From NCBI GenBank assembly GCA_013368315.1, contig JAACJM010000174.1, forward strand, positions 62,001-126,000: a stretch of 64,000 nt of DNA. Direction: 5' to 3'. The notes beneath the pieces are model-generated. The model did no database searches. It worked only from the letters and a program-made list of their open reading frames with translations, and was not told the origin of the DNA. Source of the stretch: Tetrapyrgos nigripes (lineage: Eukaryota; Basidiomycota; Agaricomycetes; Agaricales; Campanellaceae). Within the stretch, counting starts at the first letter, position 1. Each line of letters begins with the position of its first letter. Below are positions 1 to 11,188 of the stretch, in pieces. Position numbers and translations under genes: made by a program.

Positions 1-106
1 AGGTTAAACCTGGGAGCGCCCATCATAGATCTGAGAACTCGGGTCCACTCCAGGTAAGTCCAGACAGTGGACACTCCTATCCAGTTCAATTCCTTAGTGT
101 ACAGTG
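1..106 (+). repeat. left terminal inverted repeat
   Basis: Pairs with 5631-5738 on the opposite strand at about 90 percent identity by eye. The first base of the window may not be the true terminus; the right copy begins one base further out. Confidence 0.85.
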
Positions 107-134
107 CACCTGCCCTATCCAATAGTTGTCAGTC

Positions 135-724
135 ATGATCAGGATCAGCAGTGAGGGTGTTGGATGCTGTCAGTCATCGTTTTCTCTTACTCTGCACTAT
201 ATTACTGTAGTGGCTTGCCTTTCCTTAGCCTGCACAGCCTCAGGTGGAGGGATATATAAGTATAATGGTTGTCTCGATGAACCCATGTCCGTAATGGCAA
301 CGCCTAGTATGTGCTACTCAGTTGAAGTGCCTGGCAATGTGGGATGTGGTCAGAAATTTCCCTGTAAAATGACTACTGGGCTTTGTGGCCAATGCACCCT
401 CTGGAACACTTTGAAGGATCAGCACGATGGCGTAGAGACTACGGCGGTAAGCTACGTTTTTTGTTCATTACAGATGTTTAAATGACTTATCCTTGACAGA
501 CGTATAACCAATGCATGGATTGTGGCACTGTCAGAACAGGAAGCCAGAACGGAGGTGAATGGAGGTGCTCTGAATGCATTGAAGGTAAGCATTTGATTTG
601 GTGTTCAATTATTTTTCTTTATCTCTATTGAATCCCATCGTGTATAGATGCCAGGGCAGCTGAAGTTGTGCGAGTTTCAAATGAAGTGCGCAGTGGTGCT
701 TGGGAAGCACGCATGAGACGCTAA
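135..724 (+). CDS. small Cys-rich protein with zinc-ribbon-like motifs
   Basis: Three exons can be read with introns at 447-499 and 585-647, both GT-AG, joining in frame to a TAA at 722-724 (~157 aa from the ATG at 135). Exon 1 holds a cluster of the form C-G-Q-x3-C-x-M-x4-C-G-x-C. Exon 2 holds CMDCG followed by CSEC, a second CxxC pair. The C-terminus is basic (ARMRR). Position inside the TIR element and convergence with the alpha-kinase gene (57 bp between stops) suggest it is element cargo. The Cys pattern resembles one in the alpha-kinase N-terminus. Role unknown; zinc binding is inferred from cysteine spacing only. The start could be further upstream. Confidence 0.6.
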
Positions 725-778
725 TACTAGTAGATAAAATTTTTATTATAATCATTTAAGTAAAAATGAAAATAAGTT

Positions 779-3252
779 TCAGTCATCATCACTATCAATT
801 TCAGGGCTGGCCTGCTTTTGAGAACAAGAATGTGTTCGGCTTGAAGAATGTTCAGTAGTGCTAGCACGCCCCTTGCCTTTACTAACAGTCAACCTCTCCA
901 GACCAATACCATGGCAAATGCGGTTGCATTTGTGATTCCTGATAAATTCATCAAGGCCTGTGTAGCCATGATCTCCAGGGCAGCTTCCTCTACAGACATA
1001 ATGATATCAGACAAATAGAAATGTAATCTTGTAGATCAAATACATACCCATCTCTAGTGTGTGTCATAATATCAAAGAGAACCTGTCCTTGTGCGGTAGG
1101 AGATCCTGTTGTCAATCAACAGAGAATGTTGATCAGAATCCAAATTTTTATATGCAAAAAGCTGTAAATAATACCTTGTATATCAACAAATACCATCTTC
1201 CCTTTGGTCCAGTGAAGAGTGAAATGAGCAAAAGCAGCCATTGTCATGTAGGGAAGCGTGTTGCAGTCAACTTGAGTCATCGTTCCAGAATATTTGGTGA
1301 TTTCTGTGCTCCGTTGGGGTTCCATAAGCCAAAGTATTTGAAGGGTTTCCAAATCTTCCGACCCTGGTTCATACATCTCGTCAACATACCGCTCAGCAGT
1401 GACACCAGAGAGAGTAGACGGGGTATTGTTTTCCACAATTTCTTCTGCAAGATATGCATCTGTGAAAGAAAAATCTTTTTAAGTCTGTAAGTAAACCATC
1501 ATTCAAGTTTGCATTGGAAGAAATATGAGTATCGGAAGAATAATCAACCCCTGACTCTTGACAGATTCTCTGAAAACAAGTCCAAAAAGTATTTGCCGCA
1601 GTAGACGTTTCGAAATTCAGACTCTAAAGCCCAAGAATCATTGTGCATACTGTAAGGGGTGGTCATTCTCTTGAACACAATTCGATCTGACACTTTCATA
1701 ATACCCTGAGTTAAAAATCAGTACTGAGAAAATATAAACCATGAATAGACTCGCCTGGAACACTGTCTTTGCCAGGCCAGTACCGATAGGTGTACTGGAT
1801 GCCACAGCAGGTACTTCCTCTCCTTCATCAAAGTTGATCTGAATTTCACTCTCCTCCCCTTCCTCAATCTTCGCAATATGGAGTTTCATTGCCACTGATG
1901 ACAAGTTCAACCTGGGGCCATTTTTGGATTGCAGAGTATGAATTTGCTTCTGTCCATACATAGAAACCAGTGCTTGATTGCGTGAATCAGTAAAAATCAA
2001 TTTGTACATTCTTGATTACAGCTTACCAGCATGTTTAGAAGGTGCTTTGATTTCACCATCATTGTAAAGCTGCCTTTTGATGCGTGCAGAACCACCCAAA
2101 GCTGGAGGAAGTGCACCAAGCCGTGCTTCCACCTTCAGTGATAAATTCAAAATTAGCAGATGACAAAAAAATAAGTCTGAGGGAAACATACCTTTGATAT
2201 ATCCACAATCAGCCAGAAGTGCATGTATTGTCCATTACACTGTCAGGGGCTTGGACTTTCCTTGGATTGATCAGCTAGCGAGACCAGATTCTTGAGAGGA
2301 AACCCATTCATGGCAACATGGGTGTCATAGACACATCCAACAGTACCATGCTCAGTGTCACCACTGAGCTTGACATTGAATGGCCAATGAATGTTCACCT
2401 CATACTGAGCATGAAAGTGTCAGAAAAAAAAACACATTCTGATTGGAGGCAAAAAAGATATACATACTACTGCAAGCTCCCTGGAGCGGAATTGTGCCAT
2501 TGAACGTTGGCGTGATCAACAAAAGTCTTTTTAACATCTACTCAGTATGAATTAAATTATAACCAAAAGTCTTTGAGAGCTCATGAATAAATACCAGAGA
2601 CATTATCAGCTGCATCAAATGTCAACATATCATTCGGAAATTTGATGAGGACCTTTTCAGGGATGGCAAGGCAACCATAAGCCAAAATGTTTCGTCCACT
2701 GCCTGCTTTAGCATTCTGAAAGGCAGCCATTTCAGTGGAAACTTGACCGCATCAAGTTGGGCTTGTCGTCGCTTTGCGGCCTGCATAGTAGCTGTGAAAT
2801 TGTTAGACATGTTGTTCGCAGCAATAGAAGATGCAGCACTGTCAGCAGAGCTCTTGGGTTGAGTTTCGGTCACAGGTTCCACCAATGAACCTATAAGACA
2901 TGAATGGTTATTAAAATCGAAATGCAAGAGTGAGAGGTCACATTTACCTGTGATTTGTTTACAGCGTCCACAGAACGGCTCTCGCATATTGCAACCAATT
3001 TGTCCACACCCCTGACATTGAGGTATGTTCTGTGAAGATATAGGTTCAGCATTGGGACTAGTAGCGATGCAAATAGATATACTTTAGTTTCCTCTGCCTT
3101 ATCGTTTGTCGTTCGCACTAATGTGTTTTAGCAATTAGTTGACAACAAATGCAAAGTCCTGGATCCTTCTTGTGTGGAAACAAGCCCGAACATCCATCAC
3201 CAGGATCTTGACCTTCGCAAATTGAAGAAGGATTTTCAGTGGATTGTGACAT
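779..3252 (-). CDS. alpha-kinase (MHCK/eEF2K-like) domain protein with Cys-rich N-terminus
   Basis: The start at 3252 gives a Cys-rich leader with CEGQDPGDGC and CICC, then a module C-G-Q-x2-C-x-M-x4-C-G-x-C near 2960-3010. The C-terminal half shows the alpha-kinase core: FAHFTLHW then VDIQG near 1175-1220, L-x-D-x3-HT near 1060, and a closing HKCNRIC near 925, the usual order (hydrophobic strand, DIQG, LTDPQIH-like, glycine loop, HKCN-x-C). The glycine loop reads CPGDHGYTG, not the canonical G-x-GN-x-G, so catalysis is uncertain. Several short introns split the gene; one joins VDIQ/G to SPTAQG, another joins the HTRD segment to the loop. A short acidic tail ends at 779. Alpha-kinases phosphorylate Ser/Thr, often in helices. 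Finding one between transposon TIRs is the notable point. Middle exon borders are approximate. Confidence 0.75.
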
Positions 3253-3702
3253 GAATGTGAGGAAGCAAAGTTGAAGAAAGTTGAGCAAGATGTCTGACCA
3301 ACAGCGAGACTTTTACACCAGCTTATATACCTCCAAAAATACTTAAAAATATGGCCGCTGATGATTTACTATTGTCTTTACTAGCAGGCAAAAAATCCAC
3401 TGGTAAAATTTGTAAAGGAGTCGGTGGTAAGAAGACAGTGGCGCATATGTTCACCCTGAAAGTTTTGTCAGTCCAATTGTGGCTGCTCAAACTATGAGTT
3501 CGCGAAAGCTAACAAGTCCAGAGATAGGAGTCAACGGTGGCTTTCGATGAATTCTTCAGGTACATCTTGGGACAATGTTGGGTACAGCTCTATGCGCACA
3601 TTGCGGGCACAAAATTATGGGGCCCTTAAAAGGAGACAGTCAAACCAGACATATCCTTGTACTTCTTCTTGAGGGCATGCAAATCTCCAGTGTTCTTCTA
3701 CA
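3253..3702. promoter_or_regulatory. divergent intergenic region inside the TIR element
   Basis: The alpha-kinase start (3252, minus) and the integrase-like gene start (3703, plus) face away from each other across about 450 bp. A TATA-like TTATATACC lies at ~3334 and would serve the minus-strand gene. A shared control region is inferred from geometry only. Confidence 0.35.
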
Positions 3703-5314
3703 ATGGCTCCTAATCCTACTGGAAAAAACCAGCACAACAACGGTATCAGTAAGTATAATCAACTTATGCAATAAACTGATTTAGTGTGCTCACCATGGAT
3801 TTCAGAACCTCCCGATGATCAACTTCAGCTGTCCATGAAGGTCTCAAGCATCTGGAAATTCGTGCAGCATTGGCAAAGAAATTCAAGTATCATATTGGGT
3901 AAGTTGATCACAGTTTTCAGGTCCCATTCACAGACACTTAGAACAAATTTTCTTTTGAAGTGATCGCACCTTGAGCACCCTACTTACAAAGTTGCTATTC
4001 CGACTACTAGACGTAATGCAAAGCAAACTTCTGATGGCCTCAAGACATTTTTGGTAGTTGATAAGCTTGAAGGTGATCTGTATCATTGACTAGGCCCAGT
4101 CTCAGTTCAGTCATTGCTCCGTCTTGAGGTACTATGCTCTAGGATGACATGCTATTAGTATGGTACTGATAGTGATTGCATGCATTTCAGAGATACAGTC
4201 CGTCGTATTCAAAAGGAGAATGAGGATCCTGCATATCGCCTCCTCAGGACTCCATCTGGACAGAAGCTTTGAATTCCACATAAGCCATTACTGGTATTAG
4301 GTCCCTATCAGCAGATCCATAGCGATGGCCATGAAAGGTTGTGGCCTCTGGACTGGATATGGGTGGGGTCGGGATTCCCATTTACGGCTTTCGGCAACAT
4401 ATTGGTCACATTTCTTTGCTTGTAGCTGTGCCTGATGCACGCCATGCTGATGTTATCGGTCATCTACACCTTGATCTAATAGAAGAATGTGGTTATAGTG
4501 CGTATCATGCTGGTAAATCAGTAATTCAAATGAATACTAATGTCATAAAAACATACATAGGTATTCCGGTCCAGATCACAGTTGATAAAGGTTCTGAGAC
4601 TGGGGAGATGTACGCACAACAAGTGGTGCTACGGTGAGCCCTTTAACTATTGATTAGTGATTTAATAAAACTTGGATTTTGCAGTGAGCTCTTCAGTCCT
4701 GAACTCTTTCAGGATAAAGAAGAGTAGCCTGCTTTCTGTGCTGTTCCAAGTACTAGGAATATTGTTGCAGAATCTATGTGGTATTGGCTTCAATGTTTCG
4801 AGGGCAATGATCTCCGAGACATCCTTCAGGAAGGGAAATTCAATGGCTATTTTCACGCACACAGACAGGACCATGTGTAAGTACTTACTTATTGTCAAGT
4901 GCTCTAGTTGAGTCTGACATTGCTGATAAAGTGATCTTTTTCATTGGATTTTTTTCGAAAATTGTTCAGGGATGCTTGTATAATTTCCGGAATTACTGGA
5001 ATTCTCACTGTATCAGAAAACAACCCAATTCATCCTACCCATCTGGAACAACTCCAAATCAACTCATGTGCTGTCCAGAACAATATGGTCTGAGAGATTG
5101 CAGAATACTGGTACATCATAAATCTGTTGATGCATTGCGGAAGCAGCTGCCTCCACAAGATGAGCTCATGCGTTGGGTTGATGTAGATTTTGATAGAAAG
5201 GCATGGAGGGCATACCAAGAAATTGGAAGTCCTAGCTTATCTGCTGGAATGAGGTTGGCCATTCAGGGCTGGGAGATCTTCAGACAGATGTCCGTCAAGT
5301 TGCAGACATTTTAA
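3703..5314 (+). pseudogene. decayed integrase-core (DDE-type) transposase of the basidiomycete MxxNPTGKNQ family
   Basis: The leader MAPNPTGKNQ begins at 3703. An integrase-like core follows: GPYQQIHSDGHE at ~4300, LDMGGVGIPIYGF at ~4352, IPVQITVDKGSETGEMY at ~4563, then an E-rich region and a C-terminal block ending ...QEIGSPSLSAGM...WEIFRQM to 5314. Acidic residues in IHSDGH and VDKGSE fit the first two catalytic positions; the third is likely in the VAESMWYWL-like stretch near 4765 (inference). The gene is broken: an in-frame TGA at 4270-4272 (QKL*IPHK, natural as CGA) and a frame change between ~4330 and 4341. Further frame changes occur in the N-terminal helix-turn-helix-like part. It is probably the mobilising enzyme of the TIR element, now inactive in this copy. 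Confidence 0.7.
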
Positions 5315-5630
5315 TATGACAAGCCAGTATGTAGTTTCAACTCCTCCCATCGCAGCAGTACACATTTATGTATGACTATCTATGCAAGTACTTAATAGTA
5401 CTTTATATTTATGATATCTACTTAAACTCATAGCTCTCTGTCTGGCTGCTGATGCACTCGGTAAGAAGCAACAATATGGTTGGAAACAGAGTGTGAAAGG
5501 TGGCAGTGAACACCATGCATGTACCTTATGTTGTGTATGTGGCAACTTCAGATTTGGCTTCAAAGCCTTCGGGAATTGCTGGCAAGTTGTTCTACCTAGC
5601 TATGCTTGAAAAAATACTTACATATTTACA

Positions 5631-5738
5631 CACTGTACACTAAGGAATTGAACTGGATAGGGGTGTCCACTGTCTGAACTTACCGGAAGTGGACCTGAGT
5701 TGTCAGATCTATGATGGGCACTCTCAAGTTTTAACCTT
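5631..5738 (-). repeat. right terminal inverted repeat
   Basis: Reverse complement of 1-106 with scattered substitutions; ends ...TTTTAACCTT at 5738. Confidence 0.85.
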
Positions 5739-5758
5739 GCATGTCCTGCCGATGGTAG

Positions 5759-6204
5759 TGTCAAGAACAGGTCAGGCTGAGTACTGGTAACCTCTCAGGC
5801 CACCACACAGAGGCAATAGACGATGACAAGACAAGTAGAATAGATAGATAGTGAGTAAGCCAAAGGTAGGCCTATGTCAGCATAGTACTGAGCCAAGCTG
5901 AGCAGTATGGATCTAAGGGATACAAGTGGACAGACTGGAGACCTATCTACAAAGCCCTGTAGTAAATATACAAAAGTGCGAAGCTAGATCAGCAGGTATC
6001 TGATGGAGACAACCATAGGATGATAGTCATGTGTCTAAGTGATGTCAATATGTGCAGTAGAAGCAGATATGATCTGTCAGTCAGATAAATGATGTACCAA
6101 AGAAGATAGAAGCCATAGGTACCAGGAGACGAGATCTAGAACAAAAGAAGTAGAAGGAATGGAGGACAAGGTCTGGAAGCGAAGACAGGAAGGAATTCAT
6201 GACA
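5759..6204. mobile_element. solo LTR with TSD GGTAG
   Basis: A 446-bp unit starting TGTCAAGAACAGGT and ending TTCATGACA (short inverted TGTCA/TGACA ends, TG...CA) is flanked on both sides by GGTAG (5754-5758 and 6205-6209). A diverged second copy sits at 63082-63584 with its own different TSD. No internal retroelement sequence is present, so this is a recombination-derived solo LTR. Superfamily cannot be told from the LTR alone. Confidence 0.85.
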
Positions 6205-6210
6205 GGTAGT

Positions 6211-6357
6211 ATCTCTCTCCTGAAATAGGTCCTGGCTCTACCTCTTCACTGGTGCTGATTCAGGACTATGCTTTTTTTTCAGTGTAAGATCTATTTTGCA
6301 GAACTCCTTAGGTATGTATCTTTCTCCTGAAAAAGGTTCTGGCTCTACTCCATTACC
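6211..6357. repeat. pair of ~40-bp imperfect direct repeats
   Basis: A block reading ATCTCTCTCCTGAAATAGGT at 6211 recurs at 6318 as ATCTTTCTCCTGAAAAAGGT, and the likeness continues through GGCTCTAC. The repeats start ~107 bp apart. No gene is apparent from here to 6700. Confidence 0.5.
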
Positions 6358-6703
6358 TGGCTATAGCACAGATATTTTATAAAAGTTTCTACAAAAATCG
6401 CGGTTATAACCATGAAGCTATCTTATAAAAATGACGGATGATCCTTGCCTACACGGTATTTGTAAGCGACCTGCCATTCTCAGCATTGGTAGTTCATGGA
6501 CCATCCACGGGCTCTGGTCTGTACTTTGGAAAATGCCCTCGCTCAGTGCTCACCTGCCGTCGGGTTTTTCGGAAAACACTCTGGGCTCAGGTTATTCGGG
6601 AAATTCTTTGGGCTCGGGCTACTTGGTGTACCTGACCCCTGGGAATATTTCCGCCCTGCTTATGAATCTATATCAGGTTTTCTTAAGTTGTCAATGACTT
6701 TCT

Positions 6704-7070
6704 GCCATTGTTCTTAAGTTGACTTAAAATATATATAAGTTAACTTGAACGACCTAGAACGACTAGCAGCCCCAAGCTGGTCTCACCTTAAGTTGACTTA
6801 AGTCAGTGTGAAGTCGGTTCAACTTACTAGTTATAGAAAAACTTAAGTCAAGCTTAAGTTCATAGAGGCCATCATATTGTGCTATAGATACAAGTGAGTT
6901 AAAAAACTAAGTACTTAAGTCAATATCAGCCCATAAGAAAATGTGACTGAAAGATACTTGAGTCCAACTGAACTTAAGTCCAACTTAACTTAAAAGTCCA
7001 ACTTAACTAACCCTGAGGTCCATAAGAAAACACAACTTAAAAATACTTGAGTCCAACTTAAGTCCATCAT
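6704..7070. repeat. cluster of ACTTAAGT-type palindromic motifs downstream of gene A
   Basis: About a dozen copies of CTTAAGT/ACTTAAG or one-base variants lie in 370 bp, including the near-palindromes CTTAAGTTGACTTAA at ~6713 and ~6791. A longer duplicated block (CCATAAGAAAA ... ACTTGAGTCCAACT) occurs at ~6930 and ~7020. The cluster ends just before the stop of the minus-strand gene at 7097, so it would fall in that gene's 3' UTR or its downstream flank. The elements could form many alternative hairpins. Confidence 0.55.
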
Positions 7071-7096
7071 CCAAGTCAAAAGTCCAGCCCTCAAAT

Positions 7097-8812
7097 TCAT
7101 TCGCCACCTTTTTTCGTCCTTCTTCTCTTGGTGGCTGGTTCCCCGTTGTTGAGTAGTTCCTCGTTGCTGGGCCGATCGACAACATACACATAATTCTTCC
7201 CTCCTGACTTCTTCCTGGGCGGAGTGGCAACAGGTACAGCGACGCTCGCCTTCTCTTGCTCGTCAAGCTTGTGCTTACCCCTGTCGCTAGGGATGGGTCC
7301 AGGAGTTGCTTCGGTATCTTCATGGGCCATAGGGGAATCAACGGTGATTGGGGGTATGTCCACCGGTGCAGGGGTAGGAATGCGAGGGGCTTCAGTACCT
7401 TCCTGGGGAGACGAATTGGTAGTGAGGGGATCATTGGTGACAGGGGGTTTATCTGCTGGTGCAGGGATAAGTTGTTGAGGGGCTTCTGCTGTGGAATTGA
7501 CGGTGGTAGAGGGAATATCCACCGCTATAGGAGTAGATCCGGTAGTACATGTGGTGGCCTTGGCAGAGTTTGTCGTGTCGAATGAGGTTGCAGCTGCCAC
7601 CTGATCCTCTGATTCCTCCACATGGTCAGTGGGAGATGAGGAGGTTACTTTTGGTAATTCTTCGGAAGTCTGTGCAGACGTGTGTACTTCAAGGTTGAGT
7701 TGAGCTGAGGTGTCGGCATTGGGACGCAAGGAACTTGGAGTAGAACATGATTTAAACTCGAACGGTTGAGATGCCAATACTGTGGAATGGTCTAGGAACC
7801 ACTCCACAGTGGCCAAAACCAATGGCGTCTTCAAAGATTTGTCCAATGGGTCATGTAAAACTGGCAGTGCTTCATGGACAGTAGTGTCTATGTACACATC
7901 TGGCATCCGTTGGAGTTCACGGTAGTTGGGGTTCCCACTGTAGCCGTTAAAGGCTGCAATAGGTCAGCAAAAAGAGGTGTGTAGGAGACAAATAAAAATG
8001 CCCACCCCACAAGGCTCCAAAGTAGGTAGAAAGTAATTCGCGCACCAACTGTGGTGAGACAACATTGAGGTCGATGTCTGGAAATCTGGGACGAGATTCA
8101 GAATCGCGAGGTATCTCAACTGTTGTCATATTGGAGGATTCGGGTACTGAGAACAATCAGTAATCATATAAGTCTCCTAGTCACACTAAATTCATACCTG
8201 AACAGTACTTCCTACCATACTGGGACCACGCACTCTCGAACTGCTGGTAGATTTCAGAGTACTCTTTCTCAAAATCCGGAATAGTTTCAGGATCCGCATG
8301 AGCAGAAATGCTAGTCATGGATACTATGTCAGACGTGTGTAACGTGCTCAAAAGACAAGTGGCCTACCTTCCCGACACGAGAGACCCATCCTGGACAAAG
8401 TTATAGCTTAACATGAGCTCTAGCTTGCCAAGGTGGCCATACTGGCATAGAGCATCCATGAGAGCCACCACGCCAACCATAAATTCGTCTTGATTGCTGC
8501 AAAAGGAAGGAATCAGTCCAGGGCTGTTGGAGAAAAAGAAAGATGCAAGACTTACGCTTTGATGTCCCAAGTCGCCCTGGCTTGCTGCTCAAATGACGCC
8601 TTCTTCTGATCGTCAAGAGCTCCCCATAGTTCTCGGACTGCCTTCTTGAGTTGCACCTGGTCGGTGTCGCCTGGTCAAAGAGCAACCTATGCAGAACAAC
8701 ACATGAGTCATAATGATTCAAATAGCAAGGTCAACTACTCACCAATGTAAACGTGTAACTCAAGCCAAGCACACAGCCAATCACTCGAACACGCAGTCAT
8801 CAGAAATAACAT
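7097..8812 (-). CDS. 474-aa lineage-specific hypothetical protein, six exons, intact
   Basis: Six exons join in frame to 1,425 nt: 8812-8743, 8670-8556, 8496-8368, 8310-8198, 8146-8006 and 7953-7097, all with GT-AG introns of 51-72 nt. No known domain was recognised. The N-terminal half is helical and mildly charged (VQLKKAVRELWGAL, FEKEYSEIYQQFE). A compact segment follows (RPRFPDIDLNVVSPQLVREL). The C-terminal ~200 residues are low-complexity Pro/Thr/Ser/Glu and end in a strongly basic KRRRTKKGGE, a plausible nuclear localisation signal. The gene lies tail-side of gene B on the same strand with 140 bp between. An intact reading frame beside a broken neighbour suggests it was kept or inserted more recently. 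Confidence 0.75.
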
Positions 8813-8952
8813 AGGCTATATTCAATGACTTGTAAGCTAGAATAACAAAAATATAAATTACACGAAATAGTGAAAGAAAGTACATGATGTACAGAGCAAA
8901 TTGTCATCAAGAATCATACAGGAGTATCAAGAGAAAGCGGTACGGTAGCTGC

Positions 8953-11188
8953 TCATCCAAAGACATCGAAAAATTGTTGTAGATATGCTTGTACCACATG
9001 TTGTTCAAAAGTTTCCAGAACCAAATTATCAAGCAAATTGGACTCCCGATAATCTCCCAATTCCTGATAAGCATTGACACTATCCCAGTCCAGCATGACA
9101 TTGCGCAAGGCCAAGAGATAAGGTTTTCATGACTCTGGTAACTGTGCTGCAAATCCTTGGCAAACAAAGGAAATATTGGGGATGATAGTGCCTCCGACTT
9201 CGGGCTCAGGAACGACACTGCCGTCAGGAACAACACCTGTACAGCTCATGGGTGCAGGAAGGGATAGGGGCAGGATTGGTTCAGGAGGAAGAGATGTGAG
9301 GAAGGCGTCAAAATCAGCCAGCTGCTTGAGAGCATTTGGAGAAAGAGTAGGTTCGTATGCAGAATTGGGATGCCGAGTGGGCTTGGGCTTGGGATTGGGA
9401 TTGGGACTGTACTGGGAAGAACAACGAGAAAGGTTTGCATCATGGGTGACATTCCGACATTCTGGACGTACAAGGATGCTGTCCAATGTGATCAACTCAC
9501 ATCTGAAATTGAGCATGGACAGCTCCCAAAGCACTTCCTGAACAACTTTGTCAGGTACTGGTGCATCCGCGGTAATCTCTTCTCCACGCCATGAAACCAA
9601 GCCTAGTGGTGCTTCGTAGTCAAGTTTTATGCCACTCTCCAAAACGCAACCACCAAGCAACGTCCGAACTTCCAGCTTACGATTTGCTGCGCGAGTTTCT
9701 TTGGAACCAGAGGAGGATCGGAACTCACCCCGAGCAACTGGCGCCATACATGGTTTAGCACTGGGGAGCATGAGGATTGCGACAGTCGAAGGAGGAGGAT
9801 ATCCCGAAACCTGAGCCAATTTTTGATGTACTTTGATAACTTTTCACGTGACTGTACAGCGGTGAAAAGCTGCGAATCTGGGAAGGCAAAGCCTTTTGTA
9901 GGTGAGGCAGGGGGACTGCTGGTATCAAGATGAGACAAACAATATTTCCAAACAGGCGAGGAAAGAGGGAAGAGTGGATGGGTGGGTAGGGAGTATGGGT
10001 TCCGACCACCTCCTGGATGTATAGTTGCAGTCTCTGGTCTGAGAAGAGTGAGCATGAGATAACATTAAGAAAGGTAAATAAATACGTACATGGTTTGGAT
10101 TGGTGCCGATTCTGTGGTATGGTACGTATTACGAGGCGAGATGAGGAGGCAACGTCAAGATGAGGTCGAGGTACAGATTGAAAGGGATTATGTCTTCTGA
10201 AAATGCCGGACGTATCTTCGGCAATTGCTGCATATTGGGCACTGAAGTCTGGAATTCCCGTGTGTATGATTCTGGGGGAAAAGACACAATCTTTCCATTC
10301 CAAGTCGTCAAAAGAATGAAGTGGTCCAAGCGTCTTGATTTCAACCCCAGGGATATACCAGAATGGAATACCCGCTCGATAGAGTTGGCCAGCCAGATCA
10401 AGATCCCAAACAAACGCTCCAACCAAAGGCGATGGAGAAGAGGCCGCATTCTCCCTGCCATCCATCCGAGGCTTATAGGTATGGCAGTAACCGAGTAAGG
10501 CAAGTAGCTCTAAAAAGGTACACTGGAGACTGACAATGGCCACTCGCATTTGACGATAGCTGGTGGATAGTGTCTCCAGGCGCAGAAGGCGTTCAGAGAG
10601 AAGTCGAGTGTACTTGTAAGCGAGGTCGAGCTCGGAAGTGTTTTTGTGGACGGTAACAAACGAATTACAATCCTCCTGCAGATCCGTGACAGCAGTTCTA
10701 AACTCCTGATGCCTAATACCCTTCAGCTTCCCTAACCCTGTTACTATGCCCGTTGTCTCTTTAACGAATGAACCCTCGTCAGGCATCCACCACATTATGG
10801 CATACTTGTGATCACCAGGCAGCTTTGTTGGGATGCAGGGAAGGTGACAGAAAATTGGGCACCATTGTTGTGGCCACTGCAAGAAGTCGTGCTCGGCATA
10901 GCGGAAATCAAGCCGTTGTTTCATGCCATCGACAGAGAGGACTGGTTGGAAGAGTGGGAGCTGTGGGTACGGAGTGGTGACGAAGAACTTGCCATCTTCA
11001 ATGACAGTAGCGGACCAAGCGAGGTAGGCGTTTGCAGGACGGGGGCCTACATATGACACGTTAGACATTGATACATCCTAGAATACTGAAGATGTACCAG
11101 GTTTCCTAGGTAGTAGTATCTTGGGATTCGTGACTAGTTCCTCAGTGGTAGGCGGGGTAGTGCGGGCAACGGACGGATTTGGCGACAT
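8953..11188 (-). pseudogene. gene B: agaricomycete-expanded hypothetical protein, broken by a frameshift and a TGA
   Basis: Exon 1 (11188-11098) encodes MSPNPSVARTTPPTTEELV and joins across a 51-nt intron to GPRPANAYLAWS. Exon 2 (11046-10086) contains RLLRLETLSTSYRQMRV and LVGAFVWDLDLAGQLYRAGI, landmarks of a hypothetical family I recall as common in Agaricomycetes, with no assigned function. A 47-nt intron (10039-10085) leads to exon 3 with KLSKYIKNWLRFRDILL. A one-base loss in a G-run near 9740 shifts the frame: homology resumes in another frame at SKETRAANRKLEVRTLLGG. Lower down, an in-frame TGA at 9127-9129 interrupts LPES*KPYLLALRNVMLDW; the frame then stays open to a natural end at 8953. 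Both lesions are single-base events, so the gene broke fairly recently. Confidence 0.7.

Larger units (their letters stand above)
1..5738. mobile_element. TIR transposon carrying an alpha-kinase gene and an integrase-type transposase
   Basis: The first ~106 bases return inverted at 5631-5738. Both arms share the outer AGGTTAAA end, the core CCCATCATAGATCTGA and the inner CCAGTTCAATTCCTTAGTG, with roughly ten mismatches and small indels. Between them lie a small plus-strand Cys-rich gene (135-724), a minus-strand alpha-kinase gene (779-3252) and a divergent, decayed plus-strand integrase-type gene (3703-5314). Nothing else of size is present, so the three genes look like the element's own cargo. 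The left end coincides with the window edge, so a target-site duplication cannot be checked. The integrase-like gene is the likely transposase (inference). Confidence 0.8.

Noticed and set aside
6431..6717. ORF with a GSGY/GNSLGSGY repeat
   Set aside because: Short, overlapped by two other open frames of equal quality, and with no gene context.
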